64,000 nt of DNA from Pseudoalteromonas luteoviolacea S2607 (GCF_001625575.1 NZ_AUXV01000056.1:372001-436000); one strand, 5' to 3'; shown: positions 18,480 to 28,245, numbered from the stretch's first letter. The notes: a model not told the origin generated them from the sequence alone. Numbers and translations are program-made.

Positions 18480-19790
18480 TTATGCACTCTCCAATACAAA
18501 AGCCGCACCTAAACCACCGGCTGCACACGCTGTTGTAAGCGCTAGTCCACCACCTCGACGTTTAAGTTCGTTTAAACTCTGAGTGATTAATCGAGCTCCA
18601 GTTGCTGCAAATGGGTGTCCATAAGCCAAAGAACCACCATTGACGTTAAATTTATCCATATCTATTTCACCAATCGCTTTACTGCGACCTAGCTTTTCTT
18701 GTGCAAATTTATCAGAAGCAAACATTTTCACATTCGCAAGAGCCTGAGCTGCAAATGCCTCATGCATCTCGATAAGATCTAAATCTTTCAATTCAATGCC
18801 TGCTCTATCGAGGGCCAGAGGTGTTGAATGTGCAGGCCCCATTAGCATATCTTCATGCACACCAATGGCAGAAAATGCGTATGAACGCACATAACCTAGA
18901 ATTTCATAGCCCAGTGCTTTTGCTTTGCTTTCGCTCATCATTAACACCGCAGCGGCACCATCAGTCAGTGGCGTTGCATTTGCAGCAGTCACTGAGCCGT
19001 GTTTCCTATCGAATACAGGGCGTAACTTAGCATAGCCCTCTAATGAAGAGTTCGCTCTTATATTATTATCTTTATCAATGAAACCTTTGTACGGTTCAAC
19101 ATGTGCAGTCATAACTTCTTGAGACAACAGACCATCATCCCAAGCTTTTGCAGCCAGTGAGTGAGAACGATGCGCGAGTGCATCTTGCTCTTCTCGGCTA
19201 ATGCCGTGCGTTTTGGCCATTTGCTCTGCCGTATCCCCCATAGACAATCCGGTAGAGTATTCTGCAACTGCTGGAGGAACAGGTAATAAATCTTTGAGGC
19301 GTAGCTTAGAAAAAATCTTCAGTCTTTGACCTAAAGTGCGTGCTTTATTTAGGTCAACTAAACTGCCCGCGAGCTTTTTACTAACACCAATAGGTAAGAC
19401 AGATGAAGAATCAGCACCGCCCGCGATACCAACAGCAGTATGACCTGCGATAATTGACTCCGCGACGTTAGCAACCGCTTGAAAACTGGTTGCACACGCG
19501 CGTGATACAGAATACGCATCCACGGAGACAGGCATCCCCGTTCCTAATACAATTTCGCGAGCAATATTTGGCGCTTCAGGCATTTGAACAACTTGGCCAA
19601 AAACGAGTTGGTCGATTTCTTTCTTATCGATGTTCAAACGCTCAAGCATTTCATTGACAACGGTTTTTCCCAAATCTAATGCTGGCACATGGTGATAAGC
19701 AGTAGCTTGTTTTGCAAATGGAGTTCGCAGACCACTGACAATGGCAATACGGTCTCCGTTTATTGTTTTTAGTATGTTTTGTTCAGACAT
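18480..19790 (-). CDS. fadI: 3-ketoacyl-CoA thiolase FadI
   Basis: Cleaves 3-ketoacyl-CoA to acetyl-CoA and a shortened acyl-CoA, the last beta-oxidation step. A 436-residue thiolase with the nucleophile Cys99 in 'SRACATSFQAVANV', the His of 'NGGSLAYGHPFAATGARL' and the second Cys in 'TTACAAGGLGAAFVLE'. It is longer than FadA (about 390 residues), as FadI proteins are. GGGAGAG lies upstream of the ATG, and a FadR-like palindrome is about 20 bases further. With fadJ it forms a two-gene operon. Confidence 0.92.
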   Translation of the reverse strand: MSEQNILKTINGDRIAIVSGLRTPFAKQATAYHHVPALDLGKTVVNEMLERLNIDKKEIDQLVFGQVVQMPEAPNIAREIVLGTGMPVSVDAYSVSRACATSFQAVANVAESIIAGHTAVGIAGGADSSSVLPIGVSKKLAGSLVDLNKARTLGQRLKIFSKLRLKDLLPVPPAVAEYSTGLSMGDTAEQMAKTHGISREEQDALAHRSHSLAAKAWDDGLLSQEVMTAHVEPYKGFIDKDNNIRANSSLEGYAKLRPVFDRKHGSVTAANATPLTDGAAAVLMMSESKAKALGYEILGYVRSYAFSAIGVHEDMLMGPAHSTPLALDRAGIELKDLDLIEMHEAFAAQALANVKMFASDKFAQEKLGRSKAIGEIDMDKFNVNGGSLAYGHPFAATGARLITQSLNELKRRGGGLALTTACAAGGLGAAFVLESA

Positions 19791-19809
19791 GAATTTTGCT
19801 CTCCCGCTG

Positions 19810-19824
19810 ACAGGTCTGACCTGT
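19810..19824. promoter_or_regulatory. FadR-like operator before fadI
   Basis: A perfect 15-bp odd palindrome, ACAGGTC-T-GACCTGT, is 20 bases before the fadI start. The core GGTCnGACC matches the gammaproteobacterial FadR consensus (AACTGGTCnGACCAGTT) apart from the outer CT/AG. Repression of fadIJ by FadR in the absence of long-chain acyl-CoA is the likely role; the fadR gene itself is not in the window. Confidence 0.7.
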
Positions 19825-20083
19825 TATTTTAATCCGATTCTAAACAACCGAATCCGTTATGCCAATAGAAATTTAAAAATTGTCTGTAAAATCACAGTGC
19901 AAATTAAACTTAGCGCGAAAATTGTACAATTCAAAAAGTTGCTGAAAAATATATTAAAAGTTTGGAACTAAACCCAAATATACGGTCTAAGAAAAAAAGC
20001 GGAAATACACCTCAAAAGCTTGAGTTTTCCTTTTCAATCCATATAAATAAGCAACAAATTTGTCAGAACAAGGACAAACAAGC

Positions 20084-21040
20084 ATGGCAGTTAATGAGTT
20101 TACTGAACTAAAAAAATTTTTAGATACGCAAATCTTAGGTCAACCTGACCTTACTGAAGCACTTCTTATTGCAATTTTAGCTGACGGACATTTGTTAGTA
20201 GAAGGTCCGCCTGGATTAGCTAAAACACGTGCAGTCAATGCTTTGGCAAAAGGTATTGAGGGTAGTTTTCAACGAGTTCAGTTTACCCCAGATTTGTTGC
20301 CAGCAGATATTACTGGTACCGATATATATAGACAACAAACCAGTGAGTTTGTATTTGAAAAAGGGCCACTTTTTCATAATTTGATTTTGGCCGATGAAAT
20401 TAACCGTGCGCCAGCAAAAGTACAGTCGGCACTGCTAGAAGCGATGGCTGAAAGGCAAGTTACGGTAGGTAAAACAACATACCCATTGCCAGATTTATTC
20501 ATGGTAATGGCAACACAAAACCCGTTGGAGCAAGAAGGTACATACCCTCTACCAGAAGCACAGTTAGACAGATTTTTACTGCATCTGAATATTGACTACC
20601 CTGACGCGCAAACTGAGTTAGAGATACTCCGTTTGACTCGGGGTGAAGCGCTTAGTGATAAAAAAGTCACCTTTAGCCCAATTAGCCAACAAACATTGTT
20701 TGAAGCTCGCAAGAAGGTTTTAGCATTACACTTGGCAGAACCTTTGGAACAATATTTAGTCCAGTTGATTATTGCGACTCGAGAAGCCGCAAAATTGGAT
20801 GAGCAGTTAGGCGCATGGATCGAACTTGGCGCAAGTCCACGAGCGACAATCGCTTTGGATAAATGTGCAAGAGCGCACGCTTGGTTACAACAACGAGACT
20901 TTGTAACGCCAGATGATATTCAAGCTGTTTTGCATGATGTACTGAGACATCGCATCATTCTGAGCTACGAAGCACAAGCTGATGGCATCACGAAAGACCA
21001 AGTGATCAGCCGTATTCTCGAGCTAGTGCCAGTGCCATAA
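20084..21040 (+). CDS. MoxR-type AAA+ ATPase
   Basis: A 318-residue AAA+ chaperone-like ATPase. Walker A is 'VEGPPGLAKTRA', Walker B 'NLILADEINRAPAKVQSALLEAMAERQ', with sensor 'MATQNPLEQEGTYPLPEAQLDRFL' and the MoxR arginine-rich end 'SPRATIALDKCARAHAWLQQRDFVTPDDI'. MoxR ATPases act with vWA-domain proteins, and five such partner genes follow immediately. I chose ATG at 20084 because AGGA sits 9 bases before it; a TTG at 20060 has no such site. This is the first gene of a six-gene unit ending at 26926. Confidence 0.92.
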   Translation: MAVNEFTELKKFLDTQILGQPDLTEALLIAILADGHLLVEGPPGLAKTRAVNALAKGIEGSFQRVQFTPDLLPADITGTDIYRQQTSEFVFEKGPLFHNLILADEINRAPAKVQSALLEAMAERQVTVGKTTYPLPDLFMVMATQNPLEQEGTYPLPEAQLDRFLLHLNIDYPDAQTELEILRLTRGEALSDKKVTFSPISQQTLFEARKKVLALHLAEPLEQYLVQLIIATREAAKLDEQLGAWIELGASPRATIALDKCARAHAWLQQRDFVTPDDIQAVLHDVLRHRIILSYEAQADGITKDQVISRILELVPVP

Positions 21041-21055
21041 ACTTGGCTGATTTAT

Positions 21056-21997
21056 ATGAAAGCGAATATAGACACAACGAGCTGGTTTTCTAATAGTCAT
21101 AGCAACGGCTTTGAATTAGGATTAAAAGAACTGCTTTATTATAAAGCGAAGTCACGTTTACTTGATTTAAAGCCCAAAGGACAGATCCGCAGTGCACAAG
21201 CAGGGCAATACCTCGCACCACACAAAGGGCGAGGGATGGAATTTGCAGAAGTACGCCAGTACCAATACGGAGATGACATCCGCGCCATTGATTGGCGGGT
21301 CACTGCCCGTACTGGTGAAGCGCATACTAAGCTATATCAAGAAGAAAAAGAGCGCCCTGTTTTTATTTTCACAGATCTATCAAACAGTATGTTGTTTGGC
21401 AGTCAGTTACTGCTTAAGTCAGTGCAAGCGGCTCACTTGAGCGCACTTGTCGCATGGTCAGCCACCCAACGAGGCGATAGGTTGGGCGGAGTCGTATTTT
21501 CGGAACACAGCCATCATGAGCTAAAACCAACTGCTCGCGACAAAGGTGTGTTGGCATTTTGTCATCAATTGTGTGATGTGCATGAAACAAGCCTAGCGAA
21601 TAGAGACACGCCTTTGCAAAGTCGTTTTAATGAAAACTTAAGGCGCCTCAAACACCTTGCTAAACCTGGCAGTTTAATCTATCTCATATCCGATTTTTCA
21701 GACTTAAACGATGAGAGCTTTTCATTACTTGAGGGCTTGAGTCGCCATTGTGAACTTATTGGATGCCAAGTCAGCGATCCTTTTGAGCACCAATTACCTG
21801 AATACAGCGATGCCATCGAAATTCAAGGTGCACAAACCTCATGGACCCTGCCGCTTGGCGACAAAAAATTTAGAGAAAAATTCGCGCAGCAGGCGGAACA
21901 TGTGTTTAGTACGCGGCTTCAGCGTTTAAGTCGCTCGGGCATGACCATGCTTAATTTTTCTGCCGCTCTACCATTGGAAACCCAGCTCTCTAGGTAA
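21056..21997 (+). CDS. DUF58 domain protein (vWA-like)
   Basis: A 313-residue cytosolic protein directly after the MoxR ATPase. It contains the DUF58 signature 'GRGMEFAEVRQYQYGDDIRAIDWRVTARTGEAHTKLYQEEKERPVF' region, where D-I-R-x-I-D-W is diagnostic. The following 'FTDLSNSM' resembles a metal-ion adhesion site (D-x-S-x-S) with Asn in between. In MoxR operons DUF58 proteins are presumed to be ATPase partners or adaptors. Start 15 bases after the MoxR stop. Confidence 0.88.
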   Translation: MKANIDTTSWFSNSHSNGFELGLKELLYYKAKSRLLDLKPKGQIRSAQAGQYLAPHKGRGMEFAEVRQYQYGDDIRAIDWRVTARTGEAHTKLYQEEKERPVFIFTDLSNSMLFGSQLLLKSVQAAHLSALVAWSATQRGDRLGGVVFSEHSHHELKPTARDKGVLAFCHQLCDVHETSLANRDTPLQSRFNENLRRLKHLAKPGSLIYLISDFSDLNDESFSLLEGLSRHCELIGCQVSDPFEHQLPEYSDAIEIQGAQTSWTLPLGDKKFREKFAQQAEHVFSTRLQRLSRSGMTMLNFSAALPLETQLSR

Positions 21998-22002
21998 CAT
22001 TT

Positions 22003-22437
22003 ATGACTCCCTCTCCACTCGATGCCCTAAATGACGTTTTACCACCCGAACAGGTTGCTTGGTGGCCACTGTCTTTACCTATGTGGGCACTTATACTGTT
22101 TTGCTCCGCACTTATATTGGGTCTCGCCATTATTACTTACCGTCGTTGGCAATTTGGCGCAGCAAAGAGAGAAGCCATAGCGCTAAGCGCTCAATATCAA
22201 GCTGACCCATTAGCTTTACACGGTGTGTTAAAGCGACTGACAAAGCACTATTACGGTAACAACATGGCTGCTCAATCAAGTGCAACTTGGTGTAAAACAT
22301 TAAACCAGTTAACTAAAGCAAATTTTCAAGAACAAGATATTGTGTCGCTATACAACCCAAACTCGAGTTCGGAATTACTTCCTAAACTCTTAGAGGCAAT
22401 AAAAACATACAAAATAAAGGAGCGCCTAGATGTTTGA
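22003..22437 (+). CDS. DUF4381 membrane protein
   Basis: A 144-residue protein with one transmembrane helix near the N-terminus ('LPMWALILFCSALILGLAIITY') preceded by 'PPEQVAWWPLS', the conserved Trp-Trp-Pro motif of DUF4381. A helical cytosolic part follows. The family is found in MoxR/Bat operons between the DUF58 and BatA genes, as here. Function is unknown. It overlaps the next gene by 8 bases. Confidence 0.82.
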   Translation: MTPSPLDALNDVLPPEQVAWWPLSLPMWALILFCSALILGLAIITYRRWQFGAAKREAIALSAQYQADPLALHGVLKRLTKHYYGNNMAAQSSATWCKTLNQLTKANFQEQDIVSLYNPNSSSELLPKLLEAIKTYKIKERLDV

Positions 22438-23416
22438 ATTTGAATGGCCTTTGGCGTTTTTACTGCTTCCACTCCCTTGGCTCATTGCCAAAGTCAAACC
22501 TCGGCCAGCGAAGGCTTTACAAAAAATACGTATGCCCAGCTATGCCACGTTAGGTACTAAAGGCGCTGAAGTACAGCCAATTTCTGCAGCAAAAAATTGG
22601 TTAGAAATATTAATATGGTTACTCCTTGTCACAGCATTAAGTAACCCAAGTTGGCTTGACGACCCCATTACTTTGCCCAGTGAAGGGCGAGATATAATGC
22701 TTGCCGTGGACCTCTCGCACTCGATGGCAGAAGAAGACATGGAATATAATGGTCGTTACGTCGATCGTCTGTCAGTGGTTAAAGCAGTGCTCAGTGATTT
22801 TATTGAAGAACGACAAGGTGACCGATTAGGGCTAATCCTTTTTGCGGATACGGCATTTTTACAAACACCACTTACTCGTGACATCAATACTGTCAGTCAA
22901 ATGCTTCAAGAGTCACAAATTGGCCTCGTTGGCAGAGCAACTGCGATCGGCGATGCACTTGGGTTGGCGGTAAAGCGTTTTAATCAAAAAGAAGAAAGTA
23001 ATCGCATTTTAATTTTACTTACAGATGGAAGAAACACTGCCGGTAATTTAGAACCCGATGAAGCACTGATACTCGCTCGCGAAGAGGGTATAAAAGTGTA
23101 TACCGTAGGTGTCGGATCTGATGGACGCAGGAATTTAGGATTTTTTTCAATGGGCAGTATGGGTGGCAACAGCATTGATGAGCAAACCCTGACACATATT
23201 GCTGATGAAACTGGTGGAAAATACTTTCGTGCAAAAAACGTTCAGGGCCTTCAGCAAATTTATGCTGAATTAGACAACCTTGAACCAATCACCGATGAAG
23301 ATGAAACATTCAGACCCAAACTCGCGCTCTTTTATATCCCTTTGCTAATGGCGATAGCACTATGGGCGCTCGCGATCCTTATACGCGCCGCGAAACAATG
23401 GAGGCGAGAAAAGTAA
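22430..23416 (+). CDS. batA: BatA-like vWA membrane protein
   Basis: A 328-residue inner-membrane protein: N-terminal helix pair ('FEWPLAFLLLPLPWLIA' and 'WLEILIWLLLVTALSNPSW'), a von Willebrand A domain (about 85-280) with the complete metal site 'AVDLSHSMAEEDM' plus Thr and 'LLTDGRNTAG', and a C-terminal helix 'LALFYIPLLMAIALWALAILI'. This is the layout of BatA (aerotolerance-type) proteins. The vWA domain faces the periplasm in the usual model. Translation is probably coupled to the previous gene. Confidence 0.87.
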   Translation: MFEFEWPLAFLLLPLPWLIAKVKPRPAKALQKIRMPSYATLGTKGAEVQPISAAKNWLEILIWLLLVTALSNPSWLDDPITLPSEGRDIMLAVDLSHSMAEEDMEYNGRYVDRLSVVKAVLSDFIEERQGDRLGLILFADTAFLQTPLTRDINTVSQMLQESQIGLVGRATAIGDALGLAVKRFNQKEESNRILILLTDGRNTAGNLEPDEALILAREEGIKVYTVGVGSDGRRNLGFFSMGSMGGNSIDEQTLTHIADETGGKYFRAKNVQGLQQIYAELDNLEPITDEDETFRPKLALFYIPLLMAIALWALAILIRAAKQWRREK

Positions 23417-23417
23417 T

Positions 23418-25289
23418 ATGACCGAATTTCAGTTCATCCGCCCAGATTTGCTATGGCTTCTCGTACCGTGGGCCATCATAACAATAATTCAGTGGTATAA
23501 ACGCGCTAGCACGCAAGAGACTCAGATTATTGCCCCACATTTAGCGAACGTTGTTCTTGCGAAAAGCGATGAGCAAAAAGTGAGTCAATCCTCTTGGCTT
23601 ACAGGCCTCATTTTATTTCTTAGCATATTAGCAATAGCAGGCCCAAGCATCGAGAAACAAAGTGTCCCAGTATTCACAGCAAAACAAGCACGCGTTATTG
23701 TCATGGATATGTCTTACTCCATGTATTCAACCGATATCGCACCAAATAGACTAACGCAAGCTAGATTCAAAACGCTCGATATGCTTCAACTATTTAAAGA
23801 AGGTGACACGGCGCTTGTAGCATATGCGCAAGATGCATTTATTGTTTCTCCTCTTACGAGTGACATCAAAACACTGGAAAACCTAGTACCAAGCATCAGT
23901 CCACAAATTATGCCTGGCAAAGGGTCAAATGTGCTTGCAGGTATCGACCAAGCTAAAACGCTGTTAGAACAAGCCAACTATACACAAGGTGAAATAATAC
24001 TCGTCACCGATGAAGTAGAAACAGACGAAGTCACAGATATTCAATCTATGCTGTCCAATAGCGGTTATACGCTGCATGTTTACGGTGTGGGTACGGTCCA
24101 AGGTGCACCAATTAGCGTACCAGAAGGAGGCTTCTTAAAAGACCGGTATGGGCAGATTGTAGTTCCTAAGCTTTATGTAGACAGATTAAAGTCGCTTGCT
24201 CAAAGATTAGGGGGGAATTACGCAAGCTATGCACCTGATAATTCGGATATTCAATCATTTTCAAATATACAAAGAAGCGATATAGAGCAACCTGATCAAC
24301 CAAATGAAACTCTATGGCGTATAGATGCGGGAAAGTATTTGTTGTTTGTTATCTTGCCGTTGGCATTAATTGCTTTTAGAAAAAGCGCCCTAGCATTATG
24401 TTTTACACTATTTGCTTACCTGCCAAGTACACCGTCCTATGCTGCCGAGTGGCAATCATGGTTTAAAAATACCGACCAAAATGCGCTTTCAGCCTACCAA
24501 GAGAAAGATTATGAAAGTGCAGGCTCGGCGCACGACCTAACACTAAAAGGGGCCGCTTTGTACCAACAAGGTGAATTTGAGCAAGCCGCTAATGTGCTTG
24601 CTCAGTCGGATTCTTCAATTGGTCAGTACAACCTTGGCAATGCACTCGCTCAACTTGGTAAGTTGAATGAAGCCATAGATGCATATAACAGAGCACTGGA
24701 TATCAACCCTGAATTCGAACAAGCGAAACAAAATAAAGCTTTGGTAGAACAGCTCAAAGAACAGCAACAAAACCAACAAAACTCTGACCAAAATGACCAG
24801 CAGCAGGACCAACAGTCTTCTGAACAACAAGAAGGCGATCAACAGCAGTCTCAGGAACAGTCTCAATCTAACTCTGACCAACAAGGCGAACAAGATGCTC
24901 AGCAGCAAGACTCGCAAGGGAATGAGTCCGACGAGCAACAAAGTGAACAATCACAAAATGCCAATGGTGAGGAGCAACAAGAAAGAGAGAATCAAAACCA
25001 ACCAGAACTTGCCAATAAAGAGTCAGAGCAAGAGTCTGACGGACAGCCCCAACCTCAGCAAGTTGATAAAACTCAGCCAAATGAAGCTCAGGGTGAGCAG
25101 AGCAAACAACAAGTTCAGGGTCAAATGAGAGAATTAACTCCCGAAGAAAAGGAAAAAGCTCAGCAGCTAGATCAACTTTTACGCCGAGTACCGGATGATC
25201 CAGCCATTCTTCTAAAGAATAAAATGCTTTTAGAATCAAGACAGAGACAACAACAAAGACAACCAGTAGGAGCAGAAAAGTCATGGTAA
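23418..25289 (+). CDS. BatB/BatC fusion: vWA domain, TPR and Gln-rich tail
   Basis: A 623-residue protein combining BatB and BatC. Helices near the N-terminus are followed by a vWA domain (about 90-290) with 'VMDMSYSMYSTD' and 'LVTDEVETDEV', another helix (about 305-340), then tetratricopeptide repeats ('SIGQYNLGNALAQLGKLNEAIDAYNRALDINPEFEQAKQN'). From about residue 450 to 570 the sequence is almost only Q, S, D, E and N, then a short conserved end 'LTPEEKEKAQQLDQLLRRVPDDPAILLKNKMLLE', typical of BatC-type TPR proteins. It starts 1 base after the BatA stop and overlaps the next gene by 7 bases. Confidence 0.87.
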   Translation: MTEFQFIRPDLLWLLVPWAIITIIQWYKRASTQETQIIAPHLANVVLAKSDEQKVSQSSWLTGLILFLSILAIAGPSIEKQSVPVFTAKQARVIVMDMSYSMYSTDIAPNRLTQARFKTLDMLQLFKEGDTALVAYAQDAFIVSPLTSDIKTLENLVPSISPQIMPGKGSNVLAGIDQAKTLLEQANYTQGEIILVTDEVETDEVTDIQSMLSNSGYTLHVYGVGTVQGAPISVPEGGFLKDRYGQIVVPKLYVDRLKSLAQRLGGNYASYAPDNSDIQSFSNIQRSDIEQPDQPNETLWRIDAGKYLLFVILPLALIAFRKSALALCFTLFAYLPSTPSYAAEWQSWFKNTDQNALSAYQEKDYESAGSAHDLTLKGAALYQQGEFEQAANVLAQSDSSIGQYNLGNALAQLGKLNEAIDAYNRALDINPEFEQAKQNKALVEQLKEQQQNQQNSDQNDQQQDQQSSEQQEGDQQQSQEQSQSNSDQQGEQDAQQQDSQGNESDEQQSEQSQNANGEEQQERENQNQPELANKESEQESDGQPQPQQVDKTQPNEAQGEQSKQQVQGQMRELTPEEKEKAQQLDQLLRRVPDDPAILLKNKMLLESRQRQQQRQPVGAEKSW

Positions 25290-26926
25290 TGCGAAATGCT
25301 ATTTATTTTTTAATCTTTGCGCTCGCACTACCCGCTTGGGCCATTGATAAGCTGACTGCAAGTGTGGACAAAAACCCAGTGCTGGTGGGAGAGTATTTCA
25401 CCCTTACGATAGAAGCAAATGGAAAAGTATCTGGCCAAATGCCAGACACCTCTGCCCTATCTCAACGCTTTGTAACAGGTCCTATCAGCACAAGTTCTCG
25501 AACACAAATAATCAACGGTAGTATGAGCAGTGCTACGACTTGGCAAATGCAAGTCATGTCTAGACGTGCAGGTGATTTTACAATCCCATCGTTTGAAGTT
25601 GCAGGTGAGCAAAGCCAACCGCTTAATATTAAGATCGTAGCGCGTGACCAAGATGCCAGTGAACAAAAGGACGTGTTTATTAAGGTGAGTTTAGAGCCTC
25701 AATCCCTGTACGTTCAACAGGCGGCACTTTATACGATGAAACTCTATATCGGTAAGGATTTAATTGAAGCGCAGCTCAGTGAACCAGTTATGACAGACGC
25801 GACCTTGACCGCCATGGGCCAGCAAAAAGAAGATTACGAAATCGTTGAGGGTCGACGCTATAGAGTCATCACAAGAAATTACCTGATCCAACCGCAAAAG
25901 AGTGGTACATTCAGTATCGATCCACCCGTATTTAATGGTCAAGTAAGAGAAGGCTATCGCCGAATGGCAATGAGCGCAATTGGCGAAACCATTGATGTGG
26001 AAGTCAAGCCAATCCCGAACGATTATCGTGGCGACTGGTTACCCAGTGAATTGGTTAATTTAGCGGAAGAATGGCAACCAAGTGACAATAAAGTAGTGGT
26101 AGGCTCTCCTATCACACGCACTTTTACACTTACAGCACTTGGGATCACAAAAGAGCAGATGCCTGATATTGATGTACCCAGTGTTAGTGGCTTCAGGATT
26201 TACCCTGATGAAACTGATAGAAACCAAATGGCACGGGATGGGCGTGTAATATCCCAGCTTGTTGCGTCATACGCTATCCTGCCTCAAAAACCGGGTGTTT
26301 ATACTTTACCTGAAGTAAAACTTCCATGGTTTAACACCGTCATAAACAGAGTTCAGTATGCAACTTTGCCTGCTCGCACAATTGAAGTCGTCGCAGATCC
26401 AAATCAACCTCAAATCCCCAGCCAACCAGAAGAAGTACAGACATCGACAAATAATGACCAAAGTCTAACGGCTGTTGAACCACAAATTGTTTATAAAGAA
26501 GCTGAAAAATCGGTCATCGACTGGGCAATCTCGACTTTTGGCTACATACTGTGGGTTATTACAATGGTTATTTGGCTGGTTAAGTCTCGCAGGCAGCTAC
26601 CTCCTGCGCCTACTCATAGCATTAAAGAGCAAGAAGCGGACATTTCTGCTTTGGTAAAAGAGCTATCATTGGCCGCAAAACAAGGTGATGCTGGTGCATT
26701 TTACAAGTCATTGAGAAAATATGTAGAAACCGGTCAGAAACTCACTGTTAAGGCTTGGCTTAATAAGCAAGACACCGAAATCAGGGACGAAATTGCAAAA
26801 CTGCAAGCATCCCTTTATAGTGCAAACGAATCTGATGTAGATACTCTCTCGCTGTACAAAAAAATAATTAGTGCTGAAAAGCGTGTAAAATCAGGCACTC
26901 AGAATCGCCTCGAGCAGTTGTATTAA
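25283..26926 (+). CDS. batD: BatD-like protein (oxygen tolerance family)
   Basis: A 547-residue protein with a signal peptide ('MRNAIYFLIFALALPAWA'), a long periplasmic region of beta-sandwich repeats starting 'LTASVDKNPVLVGEYFTLTIEANG', which is the standard BatD opening, one transmembrane helix ('WAISTFGYILWVITMVIWLV', about 410-430) and a helical cytosolic tail. BatD is the usual last gene of MoxR-BatABCD operons, linked in other bacteria to stress tolerance and envelope integrity. It overlaps the end of the BatB/BatC gene. Confidence 0.87.
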   Translation: MVMRNAIYFLIFALALPAWAIDKLTASVDKNPVLVGEYFTLTIEANGKVSGQMPDTSALSQRFVTGPISTSSRTQIINGSMSSATTWQMQVMSRRAGDFTIPSFEVAGEQSQPLNIKIVARDQDASEQKDVFIKVSLEPQSLYVQQAALYTMKLYIGKDLIEAQLSEPVMTDATLTAMGQQKEDYEIVEGRRYRVITRNYLIQPQKSGTFSIDPPVFNGQVREGYRRMAMSAIGETIDVEVKPIPNDYRGDWLPSELVNLAEEWQPSDNKVVVGSPITRTFTLTALGITKEQMPDIDVPSVSGFRIYPDETDRNQMARDGRVISQLVASYAILPQKPGVYTLPEVKLPWFNTVINRVQYATLPARTIEVVADPNQPQIPSQPEEVQTSTNNDQSLTAVEPQIVYKEAEKSVIDWAISTFGYILWVITMVIWLVKSRRQLPPAPTHSIKEQEADISALVKELSLAAKQGDAGAFYKSLRKYVETGQKLTVKAWLNKQDTEIRDEIAKLQASLYSANESDVDTLSLYKKIISAEKRVKSGTQNRLEQLY

Positions 26927-26978
26927 AATAATATGGCGAAAAGTGAAATAATATTGCTAAAGACAAGGTCTAGTTAGC

Positions 26979-27494
26979 ATGACCCAAAAACAAAAACGTT
27001 ACGAATCGTTGGTACAGGTCTACCATACAGAGCTTTACCGCTTTGCCTATTGGCTGTGCCAAGATCCAACTATTGCAGAAGATTTGGTTCAAGAGACTTT
27101 TTTAAGAGCGTGGCGTTCTTTAGACGCCTTGCAAGATGAAAAAGCAGCCAAATCTTGGTTATTAACAATATTACGACGAGAAAATGCACGTCGTTTTGAA
27201 AGAAAACAATTTGACTATGCGGATGTTGAGCACGACACACTAGAGGACACCAAAAGCACGTCATTAGACGACGAAATGGAACAAACTGTTGTGCAAAGAC
27301 AAATTAGCCAATTAGCATCTGAATATCGTGAACCACTGTTACTGCAGGTTGTCATGGGTTGTTCAGGTGATGAAATCGCAGAAATTTTGGAGTTAAACAA
27401 AAACACAGTCATGACTAGATTGTATCGAGCGAGAAATCAGCTAAAAGAGGCATTAACCAACGTGAATGAATCAGCAAAGGGGGCATCAAACTGA
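26979..27494 (+). CDS. ECF-type RNA polymerase sigma factor
   Basis: A 171-residue sigma-70 family protein. Region 2 is 'LYRFAYWLCQDPTIAEDLVQETFLRAWRSL' and region 4 'YREPLLLQVVMGCSGDEIAEILELNKNTVMTRLYRARNQLKEAL', without regions 1 and 3, as in ECF factors. It begins 53 bases after the Bat operon and its stop overlaps the start of the next gene by 1 base (TGATG), the classic sigma/anti-sigma coupling. Confidence 0.9.
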   Translation: MTQKQKRYESLVQVYHTELYRFAYWLCQDPTIAEDLVQETFLRAWRSLDALQDEKAAKSWLLTILRRENARRFERKQFDYADVEHDTLEDTKSTSLDDEMEQTVVQRQISQLASEYREPLLLQVVMGCSGDEIAEILELNKNTVMTRLYRARNQLKEALTNVNESAKGASN

Positions 27495-28219
27495 TGGATG
27501 ATTTAGAATTTCGTCGTCGCCTGTTCGCAGATCCAAACGATGAGCAGCTTGCCCAAGAAGCAAAGGGTGATCCGGAAAAGCAGCGCTTAGTTGATGAAGC
27601 GCAAGATTTTGATACTATGCTGGGCGATGCATTTAAAGTACCGGTTCCCAGTGACTTACAAGCAAAACTGCTTGCGCAAGTTGAAGAAGAGCCGAAACCG
27701 GTAACATCATCTAATGTGGTCAATATCGCTTGGTATAGACGATTCTCGGTACCCATCGCTTCAGCGGCGTCGGTGATGCTTGCGGTTTTGGTGTATTTTA
27801 GCTCAGCAGTTCACGCCCCTCTTCATGCAGGTGAGCATGCTTTAGAGCATGTTTATTATGAGGAAAGCGCGTTAAGGCTTAATAAAGAAGTAACCTTACA
27901 GGTCGTTAATGAAAAACTGGCTATGCTTGGCGGTAAGTTAGAAGCGATGCCCGGTAAAGTGACCTATGCGACTTTTTGTAACTTTAAAGGCCAAAGAAGC
28001 TTGCACTTAATTTTTCAATCTGAACACGGCCCCATGACGGTTTTTATTGTACCAAGTGATAGCAATGATTATAGAGATGGTAAGTCCCATTTTAATGATG
28101 AAAGATTTGCAGGCTCTATCAACAAAGGTAAATATGCAGACACCATATTAGTTGCGAATGTTGGAACGCCTATTGAAAAATATCAAGGTGAAGTCAACAA
28201 CTCCTTACGCTGGCTATAA
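27494..28219 (+). CDS. DUF3379 protein, probable anti-sigma factor
   Basis: A 241-residue protein with an acidic cytosolic N-terminal part ('DDLEFRRRLFADPNDEQLAQEA'), one membrane helix ('FSVPIASAASVMLAVLVYF', about 85-105) and a periplasmic C-terminal domain. This matches DUF3379, a family next to ECF sigma genes in Alteromonadales and Vibrionales. Single-pass topology and overlap with the sigma gene suggest it holds the sigma factor at the membrane. No zinc-binding HxxxCxxC motif is visible. Confidence 0.8.
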   Translation: MDDLEFRRRLFADPNDEQLAQEAKGDPEKQRLVDEAQDFDTMLGDAFKVPVPSDLQAKLLAQVEEEPKPVTSSNVVNIAWYRRFSVPIASAASVMLAVLVYFSSAVHAPLHAGEHALEHVYYEESALRLNKEVTLQVVNEKLAMLGGKLEAMPGKVTYATFCNFKGQRSLHLIFQSEHGPMTVFIVPSDSNDYRDGKSHFNDERFAGSINKGKYADTILVANVGTPIEKYQGEVNNSLRWL

Positions 28220-28220
28220 A

Positions 28221-28245
28221 AATAAGGCGCACTAAGCGCCTTATT
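28221..28245 (+). terminator. Rho-independent terminator after the sigma/DUF3379 pair
   Basis: AATAAGGCGC and GCGCCTTATT form a perfect 10-bp stem with loop ACTAA right after the stop at 28219, followed by a T-rich tail. Confidence 0.88.

Noticed and set aside
24615..25284. Long antisense and shifted frames over the Gln-rich part of the BatB/BatC gene
   Set aside because: They arise from the repetitive CAG/CAA codons of the real gene and translate to Leu-rich or Asn/Ser-rich low-complexity text.
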